Shown here: in pieces, positions 44,024 through 55,598 of the stretch
Layout of the letters: each line of letters starts with the position of its first letter
Position numbering within the stretch: the first letter of the stretch is position 1
NCBI GenBank assembly: GCA_008802785.1
Contig: VUYT01000014.1
Location: 1 to 64,000 of the forward strand
Reading direction: 5' to 3'
Origin: Symmetrospora coprosmae
Lineage: Eukaryota; Basidiomycota; Cystobasidiomycetes; Symmetrosporaceae
Length of the DNA stretch: 64,000 nt
Position numbers and translations under genes: made by a program
The notes under the pieces: model-generated
Told to the model about the DNA's origin: nothing
The model's database searches: none
The model's input: the letters and a program-made list of their open reading frames with translations, nothing else

Positions 44024-47000
44024 TCAGTGCTTTGCCTTCTTGTGGCCACCCTTCTTCTGCTGCTTCCCTCCGCCATTCGCCTGGACAGCCGGCTCGTCCC
44101 GCGCCTTCCTCTTCTCCGAGTTCTTGATGCTGACGGTCTTGGACAGATCCTTTATCTTGTCCCACTCGTCGCCCTGCTCGACATTGCCCGGGATGGCGTA
44201 CTTGGAAAGGTCAAGCGAGTCGATGACGTCCCTCTGCTGCGCACGCAACTGCTTTGTGACCTCGTCGCCTTCCTCCGCGAGCTCCTCGTCCAGCTGCTGC
44301 GCGACCTTTGCGGCTGACGTCGAAGCCGATGTCGCAACACGCGCACTCTGTACATCGGCCTCGCTCTGCTCCGGGATGGTCTTGTCGATGTCGGCTTTCT
44401 CGAGGTCCTCGATGGATTTTGTGAATTTGCGGATGACTTTGACAAAGAGCGCGAGCGCTTGCGACACTGGCAGCTTGAGCTCACTCTCAATGTCTTCGAT
44501 GACCTTGCGCTGCAGACCGAGTGCCAGCAGAATGGAGCTCTGCACGCCGGACAGCTTGAAATCGGCCGAGGGGAAGCGGTTGGTGAAGTAGAGGGCGGCG
44601 AGAGAGGGCAGAAGATCGAGAATGACGTGATAGTCGAGCATGTTGTTGCCATACGAGACGAGCCGCTTCAGATCGTGAGGGGAGAAGAGCGTGCGCAGCT
44701 CGGCGGCAGTGAGGGCTGTGCGAAGGGAGTCAGCTTGTTGCACTCGCACGGCGGGACTGTACACCGAACTTACGAGGCTGCCTTCTCCGCTTAATCTCTC
44801 CCGCGTTCGCCCCTTCGAGGATGCTGAGAGCGGTCACAGAGGGGAACTCCCTAAACTTGAACGACATCAAGGCGATGAATCGCTTCCGGAAGTCCATCGC
44901 AAAGTCCGAGATCCACTCTTTCGATGCGTCGGCTTCGTCGTTCGCCATGCTCCGCAACATCACGCAGGTGTGCTCGCCCGTGAGGTCGTTTGTCGTCTGC
45001 CGCAGGTACATTGGCACGTATCCTGCCCGCTTCCAGAACTTGAATAGCTGCGGCGTGAGGCCATACGAGACACCGAGCCAATCGAGCTTCTGCGGCTGGA
45101 GCTCAGGCAAGCGCTGAAGGAGTGGAGGCATCTTGCTCGGATCGCGTACGCGGACCGACAAGTCCGTGTTCAGCGTCGAGTCCTTGTCAACCTTCTTTGC
45201 CGATGCCGCGAAACTCTCTCCGCCGACCTCCTTCTGCACTTCGTCCAGGTTGAGCAGCTTGCCGGAGAAGAAGTCAAGCAGGACGGACAGTGCACGGCTG
45301 CCATAGCCCATCTTTGCAAAGTCCGGATTCGTCGCTATCCGGACGATACGAGCACCGGAGAGCGTGGCAAAGTCGTCGTCCTGATACTGCTGTGCGACCG
45401 TCCATGGTATCAGGTCTCCTCCTGCCTTGATGCCGCGGGCTAGGCTGTTGAGCACGTTCTGCTTCGAGATCTTGCCTTCAAGCGCGACCTGGAGCACGAC
45501 CAGCGGCTCAGGCAGCGTCATCTCTTTCGCTGTCTCCTTTATTGGTGGGAGAAGAACGAAGAGGAGGTGGTTCGGCGCGTCGGACAGGAGTTGAAGGTCA
45601 TTCGGCGAGTTCTTGTAGTGCGATGACACGAAGAGCGCCATCAGCTTCTGGAGGAAGACCTCCGAGATCGGGTGGTAGGAGAAGAGAGTGTCGCGGTTGA
45701 CCGCGTAGAGATCGCATGCTGTAGGGTGTGGCGTGCCCTTGGCAATAAGCGATTTCGAATTGAGCATGGAGAGATTCGAGTCGAGGCAGAGCAGCGTGTT
45801 GAGCCACTTCTCGATGGCGTCTCCGGGGCCGTACCGGATCGGCGTCTCCAGCTTGATCTCACGTAATGAGCGGGTGACGCCGGCTGCTCCCTTTGCTGTG
45901 GTGTCTTTTGTCGTGAGGGCAGAGTTGGCTGGGGTTGTCGAGGTGGAGGAGCGCGAGAGCTCGCGCAGGGATTGGATGAGCTTGAGGGAGAGCGAGCGAC
46001 CCGTCCCTTCGTAGCCGTTGATGGTCGATGCCATGAAGACCAGGTAGGGTCCCATGAGATTACGGACGAGTGGCAGCGGGATGGCTGCTGCCTCGTCGAT
46101 AACGACCAGCTCTGCCTGCCCGAGCACATGCGCATCTTGCGGCTGGATGTACTGGATGGTCTGACGGTGATTGCGGAAGACGTTGACTCGCACGACTGCC
46201 TCGTTCCACTCCTTGTTGCTGCTCTTGACAATGTCGTAGTCGAGGAATTCCTTCCAGCCTAGCCGGTCAAAGCCCTTGAACAGGAACTGCCAGAAGGTGC
46301 CAAGGTTGTCCGGATGCGGTGAGGTGACAAAGATGTTGGAATAGCTATAGCTGACTGCGAGGGCGACGGCGAGACCGAGAGCGGCGGATTTGCCTCGACC
46401 TCGAGCAGCGGTGAGGGTGACCGTAGACGAGAGTGATTTTGATGAAAGGGCGTCGGTGAAGGTGAGGAGCGCCTGTGCTTGATCGACTGTCACCGTTTCA
46501 GGGACGACGCTCCCGACCGGCTGCGTGTCCTTCAGCGACTCGACCAGCTCCTTCAGCTGCTTCGTTTCGCCTGCGGGTGGGGCTTCGATGGGCTGGATGT
46601 CCTTGCCAGCAGAGAGCGGCAGAACATTGAGCTCGTCGTCAAGGATGAGAGACGAGCGGCACGACCCGAGCGAGAGGATGAAGCGCTCGTTGAAGCGGGC
46701 AATGGGGTCGTCCGAGCTCTCGGTACGGTAGCGCGAGTGGACGTCCATTGACATGGTGTAGAGCTGCTTGAGAGACTTCATGCTCTGGAGCAGGAGCACG
46801 ACGACGCCGCCGCCCTGGACTGTCTCTATCGTTCGTGCGAGCAGGTTGGGCGTGATTGCCTCGAAGTCCTGCAGGACGAGCATCCCGTACGTCTGGCCCA
46901 GGATCTTTTCCGTGTCGCGATAGTAGCTGCGAGGGCAGGGCTTAGCTGAGTCGTGTAGAGCAGGACGGGCCCGCACTTACCAATAACGGATGTCTGTCAC

Positions 47001-47333
47001 GCCAACGAAGAGCTCGAACGGGTCCATGTCGCCCTCGTCCCGAATCCCCCGCTTGACATCCCGCTTGATCTTGCCCTCGCGCTTCTTCCGGTTGCTCGTA
47101 AACCCGAGCTCCTTCTTGTAGCACCACAGCACATTCGGCCTCGCCGTGGCTGCCTTGCTGCTGGCATTGGAGAGCTTTGCCTGCGAGAGGAGGTAGTGCA
47201 GGTTGACGACCTGCGAGTGCTGCTGCTTTGGCGAGCCGACAATCAGGAAGAACGAGCGGTTGTGCTGGATGACGCCGTTGGTGATGAGCTGCGGGATGCG
47301 TGGATCCAGCGCCTTGCGCGTCGTGTTGGCCAT
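44024..47333 (-). CDS. KRE33: Kre33/NAT10 RNA cytidine acetyltransferase (1065 aa)
   Basis: Three exons, complement of 46981-47333, 44774-46926 and 44024-44715. The protein is collinear with Kre33/NAT10: RKALDPRIPQLITNGVIQHNRS at the start, DIRYC joined to YYRDTEKILGQTYGMLVLQDFEAI, a Walker A loop TAARGRGKSAALG, the DEAA helicase-type motif VIDEAAAIPLPLVR, a GNAT acetyltransferase part around RIVRIATNPDFAKMGYGSRAL, and a tRNA-binding C-terminal part (LTAAELRTLFSPHDLKRL) ending in a Lys-rich tail. The enzyme makes N4-acetylcytidine in 18S rRNA and tRNA-Ser/Leu and is essential for 40S biogenesis. Length is typical. GFTSNRKKREGKIKRD is the conserved basic segment near residue 85. Confidence 0.95.
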
Positions 47334-48095
47334 CTCTGCTATGGCGCCCTCAGCTGATGATGCCGTCTGTGGTCAACCTGGTCTTAGGCGAAATTTCCGG
47401 AGCACAGAGTCGCAGGCACGTGCCGACTTCGGGGACAGGGGGTGGCGTTGCGGGCGGGTGCCGGGTAATGCCAGAGCGGACGGACCTCTGAGGGCGCTTT
47501 CGTAGCCTGCTTTGTTATACGTAATGAAGCTCGCCGTTGTCGCATCCGTCCTCCTGTAAGCAGTTCATCATCCGGAATCGGAGATCCAGGCAGGGCTGAT
47601 TTGTACGCGCTGGCTAGTCGCTCTCTTCCTGTGTACAGACGCTTTGTCTATATAAGCATTTCGTCTTCTTTGTCTATATAAGCGTGTCGTGTACGGAGGA
47701 CATACATGCACTGTCATGGGTGGCATCTCGCCTCAGAACTAGTCCAATCTAGAAAGCGCTGGTCTTCCTCGGTCAGTTCTTGGACAGGGCCTGCCTGTCA
47801 AGCAAGCACAGATCATGGCGGAGGTATCTAAAGATCGCGAAGATTGATGCACATACAGCCAGCTGCAGACTGTCGAAGTGTGCTAGAGGCCCGTAAATAA
47901 GAAGAATGCACGGGTTGCGTCGGCAGTAGCCCACCAGGCAGATTGCGGGGCAGATCGGGCTGAGGTCTCGTCGGAAGCCGCAATACGGCTACAGGGATGA
48001 CAGAGCGAAGCATACGTGATACGTTCGAGTTCTATGTTGCTGTTGCGCAATTGTCAGGCAAGAAAGGAAGCTTGCGGACCATGTTCGGTAGGTAA
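47334..48095. other. Gene-poor spacer with a duplicated TATA-like segment
   Basis: No gene is seen. A 16-bp unit, CTTTGTCTATATAAGC, occurs at 47642-47657 and again at 47668-47683, each with a TATATAAG core. No coding region follows close by on the plus strand; the nearest plus-strand gene starts at 49363. Confidence 0.5.
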
Positions 48096-48397
48096 GTGCC
48101 TGAGTGGCGAAGATACATCTCCCAAGGACACACACCTGAGGACAGACGTATCAGGCAAAAATCATCACCTACAGGATTTGAACCTGTGCGGGCAGAGCCC
48201 ATTTGATGGTACGAACGTATTCGAATCAAACTCCTTAACCGCTCGGACAAAGTGATAAGCTTCTCCTGGAAATTCCGCCGTCACACCCGTCCCGGGCCGG
48301 AGGCGGCTCACTCTTTCGAGGGCCGCCATCCTGCTCAGGGCAAGGAGAAAGTGATTTCTCCCTTGGGCCAAGTGATCAAGCTGATTTCGATGGATGC
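48096..48397 (-). repeat. Parent unit of a dispersed tRNA-Ser cassette (flanks plus tRNA)
   Basis: This segment holds the intact tRNA-Ser with its 3' flank (48096-48162) and 5' flank (48257-48397). Its 3' half recurs inverted at 48650-48759 with about four differences in 110 bp. Its 5' flank and the 5' end of the tRNA recur inverted at 56209-56380 with clearly more divergence. Confidence 0.75.
48163..48256 (-). tRNA. tRNA-Ser (anticodon CGA) with a short intron
   Basis: Read on the minus strand the sequence folds as a class II tRNA. The acceptor stem is ATCACTT with AGGTGAT, the D arm is TCCGAGCGGTTAAGGA, and the anticodon stem is TTTGA with TCAAA. The anticodon-loop sequence is TTCGAAT, so the anticodon is CGA (reads UCG). 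There is a long variable arm (GGGC TCT GCCC), a T arm ACAGG TTCAAAT CCTGT, and discriminator G as usual for serine. About 12 extra bases lie after position 37, the canonical place for a eukaryotic tRNA intron. Total length is 94 with the intron and about 82 without it, as expected. The D-arm and T-loop bases needed for Pol III promoters are intact. Confidence 0.92.
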
Positions 48398-48649
48398 CAG
48401 GTTCTGTAGAATGTCAATATATTCTGTTACTGTCATACAAAATCAACGCGTTTCAGAATGCGGCCCGTAAGCCCCGGAGCTCGCAGAGCCCTCCGATGAT
48501 GAGCCAGATATGCTTGAAGAGTGACGGTTACTTTGCTAAGGCTGTGGACAGGGTCGGACGGGTAGGCGGCGGCCGATGTCCATGTGGGGATTCTCCGCCG
48601 CGTTGGCCCTTGCCCGCTCGCATCGACCTCCGCCGCAAGGAGACGCACT

Positions 48650-48759
48650 ATCAATGGGCTCTGCCCCACAGGTCCAAATCCTGTAGGTGATGATTTTTGC
48701 CTGATACGTCTGTCCTCGGGTGTGTGTCCTTGGGAGATGTATCTTCGCCACTCAGGCAC
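48650..48759 (+). pseudogene. Truncated tRNA-Ser copy with 3' flank
   Basis: This is an inverted copy of 48096-48207, covering the tRNA variable arm, T arm, acceptor 3' strand and about 65 bp of downstream sequence. There are two one-base deletions and two substitutions; one substitution falls in the T loop. The 5' half of the tRNA is absent, so it cannot make a tRNA. High identity suggests a recent duplication. Confidence 0.85.
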
Positions 48760-48917
48760 AGGAACTTGTCCGGCGCCGGGGCCTCTCTGATAGCGGCAGA
48801 GTAGGCTGAGTTGAACCACGCGGAACCACACGGCACCTATGTGCTGAACACTGCGCCTATGCATTAGCATGAAGGCGTCGCCTTCTCCCGTAATCTTCCA
48901 TTACGGTGTGTGGGGAA

Positions 48918-49010
48918 GCTCTGAATTAGGGATATTCAGAGCTCGCTCAGAGCGATTCAGAGCTCGGTGAGAGCATTTCAGAATGACTTCAGAGCGATTC
49001 AGAGCGAGTA
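48918..49010. repeat. Cluster of TTCAGAGC half-sites
   Basis: Within about 90 bp the motif TTCAGAGC or a one-base variant occurs six times on the plus strand, and GCTCTGAA once inverted at 48919-48926. Spacing is irregular, around 10-20 bp. It could be a factor-binding array or a decayed tandem repeat. It lies about 350 bp upstream of the START gene. Confidence 0.6.
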
Positions 49011-49362
49011 GGCGACAGTCGACGACAATCAGGTCCAAGTACCGATAGACATGCAGCTTCCTACGACCATGCAGGCCGGCGTCGTCCAGCAACTCGACGT
49101 GCCTGCACGTGCTCCGGAGATGTCAGGCACAGGCTGAACCACCGAAGCGAGCTACGGATATGGTTTCCTGCAGGCAGAGCTCCTTTAGTGAAAAGACTTG
49201 GACTGCCTGAGCCAAGTGTTAGCTGTTTGACACATCAGGAGTGTGAAGAGCGAGGCCCGCGCAGGAGTCGGCTGCGACTGGGATGGCTTCGGATGCACGC
49301 CGCCGCCCGGCCTGGCTTGCCCTCTTGAAAATCAACTCATTCAAGCTGACTACAATCGGGTG

Positions 49363-52300
49363 ATGTCTGATGGCGGCTCGTATTCGAGGTGAGCCTGCTC
49401 TCGACGCGTGCGCCATGGGTCATCTAGCTGAACGTTCGTCTGCCCAGCCTCCGCAAGCGGTATGCCTCAGCGCTGAGCGCCGGCGAGTCGAGCCTACGAG
49501 CGCTGCTGGGGAGCCCATCCTCAACATGGAAGTCCATCCAGAGCTCTTCTGACACACGAGCGGATCCAAACGGCCTGTCCTCGGCACTCGAGCGCTCCTC
49601 GTCCGCCCCGTCACCGTCATGCGTTTCGAGCCGCATCGAAGGCCCAGTCATTCTGCATCGCCGCAAGGCTAAGAACGCTCCAGACGTGATACGTGCCATC
49701 TGTCACGTACCTGTGACAGATCATGCCGCTGCCCTCGAGTCCTTCCGCGCGATACTCCAGACCCCAGAGATCCGCTCAGACTGGGACAAGGTAACGGAGA
49801 AGCAGGAGGTGCTGGAGATTGTGGAGCCGGCAGTCAGGGTACAGCGGAGCTACACCCGTCTAGGATGGCCTAGCAAGTGAGCTTAGAACCGCCTATCCGC
49901 TGCAACTCCTGCCCATGCTGACCCGTCGCTCATCCCACCCGCAGTCCACGTGACATTGTGACGGTGAACAAGGTCCTGCAGGATCCAGGCAAGACGCTCA
50001 TTGACTTGTCCGTCTCGCTACCGAGGAGCGCATCCAGCAAGATCAACGACGAGCCGCCCTTCTTGCAGCCCTCGCCGCCCTACGTCCGCTCGCATCTCCA
50101 CCTCTGCGCCTTCGTGCTCACCTTTCCCAAGCCCGGTATTGCGCGCATCTCGCTCTACTGGCAATGGGACCTGCGAGCAGCAGGCTTGATATGGGGAAGC
50201 CACATCAATACAATTCCCGACATCCTGCGGAAGCTAGTAGAGCTTGCGAGCCAACGATCTTCCCTGATCCCGTACCTGCGAGGATGGGGTCGGGAACTCA
50301 CCCTCGAGAGCGAGACTTACGACGCGAGCCAGGACAAGCTCACTCTCACATATGGCCTGCACCACGAGCAGGGAGACGACAGTGACCGAGGTCAGACTCA
50401 GCATCTGGAAAAGAGCAAGGAGCGGCGGCGACTCGAGAGAGCGGTAGAGCTACGCTTGCCCCCGCTCGAAGACTCCGGATGGGATATCGCTGTGACTGCC
50501 CCTCTGCCAGCACAGGAGGTGCAGTGGACATGCGTCGCGGAAAAGACAATCAGCGAGACATCTCCACGCTCGCGCATATCCCTCCGCTGCGCGCATTCTC
50601 GAAGTTCGCAGGATTACGTTGCAGTCTCGATTACCCTGCAGCGCATGGCAGGAAGCCATGTCTTGCGTCTGAACGGGGCACCGCTGCAGGTATTCGAGCT
50701 CGAGGAAAGGGATCCTGCCAGTACCGTCAACCGCACTACAGCCACCCCACCTACGAGTCTCAAGCTCGAGGTCGCCAGCATCGCCACCCGCGTCTCAGCC
50801 GACTCTGCGTCAGCCACTTCCAATATACAGACAGTTACGCCCTCTGCACCACCCTCTCCGACGACACAGACGCGGCGCACTGACGCACGTCTTTCGCAAG
50901 ACGCGCTCATTCGCCACAACCAGCGCATCTACACCGACTTCCTGGCGCTCTTGCAGTCTCCTCCTGCCAAGTGGCGCAGTACAACCGAAGTTCGCAGAGT
51001 CGCCGTCAGCTCATATGTCTCTATCGATACGGCCGCCATCCCGGTCTACAAATACGAAGCCACCTTCGTCAATACGTCAATCTGGGATGTTCTCAGCGTG
51101 TTTGTTGACAGCCAGGCGAGACTGGTGTGGGACAAGGCGAGCGGCCTGGAGGAGATGCGTTTTCTGAAGGCAGTGCGCACCGACGAGGCAGACGGCAAGA
51201 TGGCTGCGGAGGCTTCTGCAGCTGTCGGGAGTGGGGCAGGCGAGGGCTCGACCACCTTCTGGCATGCGAAGTGGAGGGCATCGTGGCCGACCGCAAGCAG
51301 AGACGCTCTACTGCTCCGAACGATCTACAAATCACCCACATCAATCCATGTCTTCTTAACGTCCGTACCTGAGCACGACCCCACACTCTCCAAGCTCGTC
51401 TCGGACGCCTTACCGAAAAGCGAGGATCATGCTAGTCCGGTTCGAGTACACACGCACATCCAAGCCATCGCAATCGACCAGATATCGCCGACCACCACAA
51501 GCTTGACGATGGTGGATCAGACAGATCTGAAAGGCTGGGCAAAGACAGGATATTCAGCGATGGCTGCCGCTGTTGCCAACATTGGCGACTTTAGTGAGTT
51601 TGTCAGCGTAAAGACCAAGTGCTGGCAAGATCTGACTATTCTTTGCCAGCTTTGAGAAGCGGAGCTCCGCCTGTTATTACGCAGCTGTCGAACGCAACCC
51701 AACTTCCGCCAGCAGAAGCAAGCTCAGGCGGAAGTACGTATGCATTTGCATACCTTGGCGCAGGCGGTAGGACAGAATCTGTTCTACGCTGCGATAGTAC
51801 CGTTTGGTCAGTTGGTGGGATCAGCATCAAGGTTAAGCCCGCGCCAGCTCGCGTCTCGATCTTATCCCGACATCGCCTTTCCGACCGGGGTCCGGGCTGC
51901 TGGATTACGATCGAGCACGATGAGCAGTCGAGCCTAGGCGAAGCAGACAATCTACCTCATCCCGTCGAAATCACAGTCAAAAAGGGCGACCCAAAAGGCG
52001 TCCTCGTCAAGGACAAGAACAGCATCTGGGTCAATGGCGAAAGACAGAAGGTGGAGATTGAGGAGATGAACGAGGAAGAGGTGAAGGAGCGCAAGGCACA
52101 GAAGCGGATCCGTGGAATGGCACACCTCCTTGACCAGCCGTCGACAACGCCAAGAGGGCATCGCTCTCGACCGTCTTCTGTCCTGTTGACGGAGGACCTG
52201 GCAGCACTCGCAGTGCAGCCGGCCAAACCGCTCTCGCGACCTCCCTCCGTCTTGTCCTATGAGTCGAAGGAGCCTCAACAGCCAATGGAGTACGCTCTCG

Positions 52301-54642
52301 CGGCCCTCACTTGGTTGCAATCTTTCTACACCGAGCAGATACAGCAGGAGTCGGTTGCCGGTACAGCGGACGAATGGGCGATCCTGTCCTATACCGAAAA
52401 CAACTCGCCGATCCGCATCAGCAGGCGTACTATACCGCAGCTTTCGAGCACATTGCCGCTCTACCGCGTGGATCGGACTTTCCCGAAGACCAGTCCGGAG
52501 CAGGTCATGCGCCTGGTATCGTCACTAGACACGGCTACCAGGTCCAGCTGGGATGACCGCATTGCGTCTCTGGAGCCCATATCATACTACGAACACGGAT
52601 GTTCCACCAGCGTCTCCGTCACCAAGCCGGTCTTCCCTCTTCGTAGCCGCATCACGTATACAGCCAATATCAAGGCACAGATGGTCGTGCCCGCCCCACC
52701 TGGCTCGAGCGCCTCGAGTTCGACAACCTATCTTTGCGCGAGCGCATCGATTCCTGTGTCGGCATTCGGTCTGGAAGCTGCCGCCTCCTCTTCCGAAAGA
52801 ATGGTAGCTGTTGATAAGCTGAATCCGACACGCATTGCAGAGGGCAGCATGGCGCTGGAAGGATGGATCATCGAGAGCGGGAGCGCAGGAAGTGGCGACG
52901 CAGACGATAGTGCAGATCAGGAGGCCTACAGCAGGTGCTCCTTCTTTACTTGCAGCGATCTACCTGGAGTTGGGTCAGGACCTTTCAGTCTGGCCAGCAT
53001 TCGCTCGCGCCTGTCGTTTCTCTTCGACTCGCTCGAGCGGACACTCCGAAAACCGATCGTCGGGCCAAGCCTGCGCATGCCCATTGCCGCGCTACAAATA
53101 GAGGGATCTCTGCAAGGGCACGGCCCACAGGAGGAGTGCTGGAAGATCGGGCGCGCTTCTGGTCACTCGCACGCCATCTACAACAGCAGCAGCAGTGCAG
53201 TCCTGCTCATTTCGGCACCTCTGCCAGCATCTGGCGAGAAGGGCAAAGGAAAGCTGTCGGCGACTGAGGAAGGCAAAACCGACGGTCTGCTGTCCAAGCG
53301 ATCGTCCAGGCTCTTTGACGAGAAACCCAGTGCAAACCCAAACGAGCGAGAAGATACGAAGTCCGCATCTTCGAGACCCGCAAGACCGGCCCCTAAGCCA
53401 GCGCCCAGCACGTCATCACTTACGCGGCTACAGACGCTTTCGGCGCCTTCCTCAGAAGATACGGTCATTGCAGAGCTAATCATCAAGCGCGACGAGTCCA
53501 TTGCTGGCTTCGACATCAAATCAACCGCTACTTTGTTGGGCAAAGACGACCGCGTCCTGCCCTCTGACGCGTCCTGCTGGAAGGCGCTGACCCCTTTACC
53601 GCTCAAGGTGGTTGTGATCCCGCTCTCTACGCCGATAGCATCCGCTCGGGAGCACCTCCTGCGGATCTCCCTTCCGACAACACAGTTCACTACTCCGCTT
53701 CAGCACCCTCTCTCCGGCTTGACGACAGCTCCGATGTGGCCTCGATGGTATCGGCGATTGACAGAAGGGAAGGCGGTCCTCCGCTTGCATGTCACCCCGG
53801 TCAAGGTGCATATGCAGGTAGAGGGGCGGCCTCTATCAGCCCTGCGAGTCAGTCTCGATGGTGTGCAGGTCAACGTGGCTGGCGAGGCAGACGTGAAGCA
53901 GTGGCAACAGCGGCTTGAGGAGGATGAAGGAATACCAGAAGCCAGCAAGCTCAGTCGGTAAGTAAGCACGATACATGCACGATACACAATTTGCTGATGG
54001 CCTCTCGTCTTCGCAGGATCGCTTCAAAGCAATCTTCGACCGGATTTCCGCCTTCTCTGGCCAAGCCCAGAATCGTCAACTCTGCCTTCCTCGCAGGCTC
54101 TGCGGTGTCCGCTACCATAGCGCCGGGCGCAGCAGGCATCACAAGCCCCGCAGAACCGTCACCCAAGGTGGACTCAGCCCAACGACGCATGGCTAGCGAA
54201 GCGAGCCTGAGCTCTGCTGTGCGTACTGCCAGAGCAATCGATTCCACCAACTCACCGCCCATACTGACGAACCATCGGGTCGCAGGTCGGCAATATCGAG
54301 AAGGCCACACAGCCACTTGTCGAGATGTTTACTGCCACCACTTTGGTCGCACAAGGCAGTGCCGTCGCAGGCGGGAAGCCCAAGCTTGAGCGAACCTACC
54401 GGCTCTCCTTCGTGCTGCTCGTGGCGGTCATGTCCTTCCTAGTCGGCTCTCTACTTCGGTCATTACTTTCGCCAGGAGATTATGTCTTCTTCACGCAGTC
54501 AGTCAACAACGTCGAGGCAGCCGCGCTGGAGCTGCTGGACCCAAAGAGGCGATGGAAGTTTGCTACGAGGCTCCTCGAGGTGCCCATACCCGGTCTCGGC
54601 AGAGACCTCATCGCAGCAGTCGTCGAACGAAGATTACGATGA
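49363..54642 (+). CDS. Giant multi-START domain membrane protein (1656 aa)
   Basis: Six exons: 49363-49388, 49448-49876, 49945-51593, 51650-53957, 54017-54218 and 54286-54642. The first exon supplies MSDGGSYS, joined to SLRKRYASALSAGESSLRALL. A START-type lipid-binding domain follows (about 60-250: VIRAICHVPVTDHAAALESF, SDWDKVTEKQEVLEIVEP). A second lies at about 480-700 (YKYEATFVNTSIWDVLSVF, LVWDKASGLEEMRFLKAV, SLTMVDQTDLKGWAKTGYS), and a third probable one at about 940-1165 (LYRVDRTFPKTSPEQVMRLV, SSWDDRIASLEPISYYEHG). A C-terminal hydrophobic helix near 1574-1600 (YRLSFVLLVAVMSFLVGSLL) anchors it. Such layouts suggest non-vesicular lipid transfer or sensing at a membrane, perhaps at contact sites; the ligand is unknown. 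The first exon of 26 nt is inferred from frame and splice sites. Confidence 0.8.
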
Positions 54643-54857
54643 TGCTGTGCTATAGTTGCCTGCGGGCAGTCCAAAACAAAGCTCGCAATTTACGATGTTG
54701 CTCAGGTACTGAGGCGCCTGGGCGCTACAGCTGATGCGCGGCCCTCTTCGTGCTCACTAGATTCAGAGTCTACCGGGAACGCGCACACTCAATTCCAGTT
54801 TGCCCTTCGAAGCGCTTCCAAAGTCTGGCAATGCCTCCGGGCTCTGTCGGGCACAAT

Positions 54858-55598
54858 CTAAGTGCACAGTTTGGGAAAGCGTTGCCGGGCCCTGGCGTTC
54901 GTACAACCTCGACTTGGTTTTCAGACAGATGGTTGGCGCCGCGACACCGCGATGTCGGAAAGCATCGGAGGATTGCGAAGCTCATTCGAACAGCACGAGA
55001 CAACTCACCATACGTCGGCCCGGATCTTGAAACGTTCGGGGAGAAGTGCGGCCGCTCTGGCGAGTCGGGTCTGCTTGTCGACATCCTTGTCGCTGAGAAC
55101 GGTAACCATCATCTTGATATCGGAGCGACTGTACGGCAGAGAGCCTTCGGAGCGATGCGCGGCATGATCGCCCAGTAATCGAGCGCATCCTTGAGCTGGA
55201 GTGCGCCGACGTCCATCAGCCATCCCGCACGGCAGCCGCTTCCGGACAATGTCGGCCAGACTCACAGACGTGCCTGCGAAATCAGGCGCCCCGTAGAGAA
55301 TTCACGCAAAGCCGATGAGGATGAAGGCTTCGCATGCGTCAATGTCATCGGCCTCGTCTCCAACGCATTCGGCGGCCTCCCGAGCAGCGTCGGCGTCCCC
55401 AGCCTCGAGGAGCGCAATCGCTCGCTTGTTCCACGGCAGGGGGGATTGTAGTATCGCATCGCGGACGCAGAAAATCTGACCCAAAGGAGTCAGGAGTCAA
55501 CAAATAGCAGTCTGCGTAAGCCTCTGGGCCTTGACAGAGGTCCGGCAAGCGCAAGCGCAGTCGAATACTAACGCCTCCCGCGCGTCTTCGTCACTCAT
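54858..55598 (-). other. Possible small gene or gene relic
   Basis: The minus strand carries protein-like fragments in a plausible order: MSDEDAREAL at 55598, then RDAILQSPLPWNKRAIALLE and AREAAECVGDEADDIDACEA (about 55316-55447), then DIKMMVTVLSDKDVDKQTRL and LPERFKIRADVW (about 55007-55120). Canonical-looking splice sites (GTGAATTC, GTGAGTCT, GTGAGTTG donors) could link them, ending near 54858. One intron would need a non-ideal GTATTC donor, and another frame in the same place (ALQLKDALDYWAIMPRIAPK) also looks coding. I cannot name a family. It may be a real short gene or a decayed one. Confidence 0.3.

Noticed and set aside
44459-44794. Plus-strand frames antisense to KRE33
   Set aside because: The minus strand is collinear with NAT10/Kre33 over its whole length.
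48016-48470. Short frames over the tRNA-Ser cassette that give similar peptides at 48 and 56 kb
   Set aside because: The similarity comes from the shared tRNA flank at DNA level. The frames are short, cross the tRNA and lack start or splice context.
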